A stretch of 7,156 bases of DNA from Oscillospiraceae bacterium (lineage in GTDB: Bacteria; Bacillota_A; Clostridia; Oscillospirales; Acutalibacteraceae): positions 8,966 through 16,121 of the forward strand of contig DOWI01000451.1 of assembly GCA_003519645.1 (NCBI GenBank), read 5' to 3'. Of this stretch, positions 5,712 to 7,156 are shown in pieces. A program made the translations under genes and the position numbers. The notes below the pieces were generated by a model. That model saw nothing but the letters and a program-made list of their open reading frames with translations. It made no database searches and was not told where the DNA came from. Every line of letters starts with the position of its first letter. Positions within the stretch are counted from its first letter, which is position 1.

Positions 5712-5728
5712 GTCGATATCATATCGAC
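5712..5728. promoter_or_regulatory. 17-bp palindrome, candidate operator
   Basis: GTCGATATCATATCGAC is a perfect inverted repeat of two 8-base arms around one C. A further GTCGAC lies 11 bases to the left (5701-5706), so the GTCGA element recurs about one helical turn away. Its length and symmetry match sites bound by dimeric helix-turn-helix repressors. It is more G/C-containing than the surrounding DNA. The cognate regulator is unknown. Confidence 0.45.
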
Positions 5729-5752
5729 GATAGTATATCCCTGAAATATATT

Positions 5753-5781
5753 CTTATACCGGATCTTATCACGATAATCAA
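5753..5781 (-). promoter_or_regulatory. Possible second leftward promoter
   Basis: On the minus strand, TTGATT (5776-5781) and TATAAG (5753-5758) are 17 bases apart. The -35 lies in copy 2 of the 14-base repeat, and transcription would run through the 17-bp palindrome about 25 bases downstream, a classic repressor position. It would give the sugar transferase a leader of about 350 bases, or make an untranslated RNA. AT-richness makes a chance match possible. Confidence 0.25.
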
Positions 5782-5788
5782 TAAATAA
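5775..5788 (+). repeat. 14-base direct repeat, copy 2
   Basis: Second copy of TAATCAATAAATAA (first at 5628-5641). Read on the minus strand it supplies the TTGATT hexamer of the possible leftward promoter at 5753-5781. Confidence 0.4.
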
Positions 5789-5845
5789 ATTGGAATGCAA
5801 TTTTCTTGGTTTTCAAAAAATTAAACTCAAACAAATAATATACTG

Positions 5846-5874
5846 TTTAAATAGTGTGTAAAATCTGGTATACT
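5846..5874 (+). promoter_or_regulatory. Promoter of asnB
   Basis: TTTAAA (5846-5851) and TATACT (5869-5874) are 17 bases apart, and the -10 has an extended TG (TGGTATACT). The transcript would start near 5881, giving a leader of about 60 bases. The -35 sits in the centre of an imperfect dyad, ACTGTTTAAATAGT (5842-5855). A second TATACT (5839-5844) lacks a -35. Confidence 0.5.
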
Positions 5875-5940
5875 ACATTCTAAAAGATTAATAAAAACTT
5901 CAATATTGAGCAGTCTTGTGGAAATAAAAGGAGTATAAAT

Positions 5941-7156
5941 ATGTGCGGTTTTTGCGGGTTTACAGGAATGGTATCAGGACGAGATGAAGTGATTCAGGCA
6001 ATGGCTGATCTCATCACCCATCGCGGACCTGATTCTTACGGTTATTATATCTCCGGTGATCATGCCGATAACAGTATCACAATGGGATTTCGTCGCTTGA
6101 GCATAATTGATCTTGAGGGTGGCAGTCAGCCGATTTATAATGAAGATAAAACGCTGGTGCTTATGTTTAACGGTGAAATATATAATTACTGGATACTTCG
6201 GGAAGAACTGCTTGAAAAGGGGCATGTTTTTGCTACCAAAACGGACAGCGAAGTAGTGGTGCATGGATTTGAAGAGTGGGGCGAAGCGCTACTGCCGAAA
6301 CTGAGAGGGATGTTCGCCTTTGTAATATGGAATACCGAAGATCGGTCTATTTTTATTGCCCGGGATTTTTTTGGAATCAAACCCATGCATTATACGCGTC
6401 TACAAAACGGAACCTTTCTTTTTACTTCCGAAATCAAATGCCTGACCGCACATCCACATTTCAATGCAGAATTTAATGAGCAGGCACTGGACAAATATTT
6501 GTCATTTCAGTATTCTGTTGCCCACGAAACCTTTTTTAAGGATGTATTCTGCCTGCCACCCGCCCATTTTCTTGTCTATAAAGACGGTGAGATCAGCGAA
6601 CATCGTTATTGGGACCCCGTTTTTAATCCGGATGAAAGCATGTCTCTTGAGGATGCGGTAGAGCAAATCGACCGCGTATTCACAGATTCGGTGGAAGCAC
6701 ACCGTATCAGCGATGTGGAGGTAGGCTGTTTTTTATCCAGCGGTGTTGACTCCAGTTATGTTGCAAGTTATTTTGCCGGTCAAAAGGCTTTTACGGTTGG
6801 TTTCGATAACGGAACACATTATAACGAGAGCAGTTACGCGGCTTCGCTCGCAAAGCATGTGGGAATCGAGCACTATACCCATATTATCAGCTCTGAGGAA
6901 TATTGGAATGCGTTATCAAAGGTTCAATATCATCTTGATCAACCGCTGGCGGATCCGTCATGCATTGCTTTATACTTTGTTTCCCGCCTTGCCTCCGAAC
7001 ATGTAAAGGTGGTGCTTTCCGGAGAGGGCGCGGATGAGCTTTTCGGGGGTTACCGAATCTATCACGAGCCATATTCTCTTGCAGGATATCAGAGATTGCC
7101 GCGTTGGCTGCGAAAAGCATTGGCCGCCATGGTTTCGGTTTTGCCACGGTTTAAGG
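5941..7156 (+). CDS. asnB: Asparagine synthetase, glutamine-hydrolysing (3' end outside window)
   Basis: AsnB makes asparagine from aspartate, ATP and glutamine in the cytosol; relatives in surface-polymer loci may amidate other carboxylates. The 405 visible codons run off the right edge; family members are about 600-630 residues. The N-terminal class II glutaminase domain starts MCGFCGFTG, with nucleophile C2 after Met removal, then HRGPD (27-31), R52 in RLSIID, NGEIYN (77-82) and D102 in TDSE. The synthetase domain has the PP-loop SSGVDSS (266-272), DQPLADPS (333-340) and SGEGADELFGGY (360-371). All residues needed for glutaminase and adenylation appear present. ATG 5941 is fixed by AAAGGAG (5927-5933), 7 bases away, and by the need for Cys at position 2. 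It is divergent from the sugar transferase, which hints at, but does not prove, a surface-glycan locus. Confidence 0.96.
   Translation, partial: MCGFCGFTGMVSGRDEVIQAMADLITHRGPDSYGYYISGDHADNSITMGFRRLSIIDLEGGSQPIYNEDKTLVLMFNGEIYNYWILREELLEKGHVFATKTDSEVVVHGFEEWGEALLPKLRGMFAFVIWNTEDRSIFIARDFFGIKPMHYTRLQNGTFLFTSEIKCLTAHPHFNAEFNEQALDKYLSFQYSVAHETFFKDVFCLPPAHFLVYKDGEISEHRYWDPVFNPDESMSLEDAVEQIDRVFTDSVEAHRISDVEVGCFLSSGVDSSYVASYFAGQKAFTVGFDNGTHYNESSYAASLAKHVGIEHYTHIISSEEYWNALSKVQYHLDQPLADPSCIALYFVSRLASEHVKVVLSGEGADELFGGYRIYHEPYSLAGYQRLPRWLRKALAAMVSVLPRFK

Larger units (their letters stand above)
5395..5940. other. 546-base AT-rich divergent intergenic region
   Basis: No protein-coding gene is supported here. 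The region separates the leftward sugar transferase from the rightward asnB and holds a structured leader, at least one promoter per strand, a 17-bp palindrome, an 8-mer present three times and a 14-base direct repeat. Other minor palindromes are TATTCATGAATA (5553-5564), AATATATATATT (5564-5575) and TCAATATTGA (5900-5909). It is clearly richer in A/T than the flanking genes, which inflates chance hits to promoter hexamers. I see no tRNA, T-box leader or known riboswitch. Confidence 0.7.

Noticed and set aside
6276..7006. Several short open frames on both strands (for example 6276-6476, 6743-7006, 6887-7147).
   Set aside because: All lie inside the uninterrupted asnB reading frame, which has every family motif; they are out-of-frame shadows.

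Overview
The window looks like chromosomal DNA from an anaerobic, low-to-moderate GC Firmicute, most likely a clostridial (Clostridia/Oscillospiraceae-like) bacterium. The grounds are strong AGGAG-type ribosome binding sites, sigma-A-like promoters in very AT-rich intergenic DNA, a flavodiiron protein typical of strict anaerobes, an Mrp/NBP35 ATPase with the short clostridial Cys-rich N-terminus, and a LemA/TPM-domain gene pair. This is inference from gene content; no rRNA or other taxonomic marker is present.

Layout. (1) 1-818, +: the 3' two thirds of folC (folylpolyglutamate/dihydrofolate synthase), cut by the left edge. (2) 936-2123, +: a flavodiiron protein (FprA type), with its own extended -10 promoter. 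(3) 2286-3682, +: a two-gene unit, lemA followed 17 bases later by a lipoprotein with a TPM domain and a Gly-rich tail. It is preceded by a possible 16-codon leader ORF and closed by a strong bidirectional terminator. (4) 3781-4605, -: an Mrp/NBP35-type P-loop ATPase for Fe-S cluster handling. (5) 4714-5394, -: a small PglC/EpsL-type polyprenyl-phosphate sugar-1-phosphate transferase with a perfect 20-bp terminator hairpin. (6) 5395-5940: a 546-base, strongly AT-rich divergent intergenic region with promoters on both strands and several repeats and palindromes. (7) 5941-7156, +: asnB (glutamine-dependent asparagine synthetase), cut by the right edge.

The left part is mostly housekeeping: folate, oxygen/NO detoxification, envelope proteins and Fe-S assembly. 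FprA (diiron) and Mrp (Fe-S carrier) both fit an oxygen-sensitive metalloprotein-rich anaerobe, but they are separate transcription units. The right part (sugar transferase and divergent asnB across a complex regulatory region) resembles the edge of an extracellular polysaccharide or cell-surface glycan locus.

I found no mobile element, CRISPR array, tRNA or rRNA, and no convincing new multi-gene system. The unexplained signal is regulatory. It includes a possible pseudoknot-forming leader on the sugar transferase mRNA, a 17-bp palindrome and three copies of an 8-mer in the divergent region, an mrp promoter that overlaps its neighbour's terminator, and a possible leader peptide before lemA.
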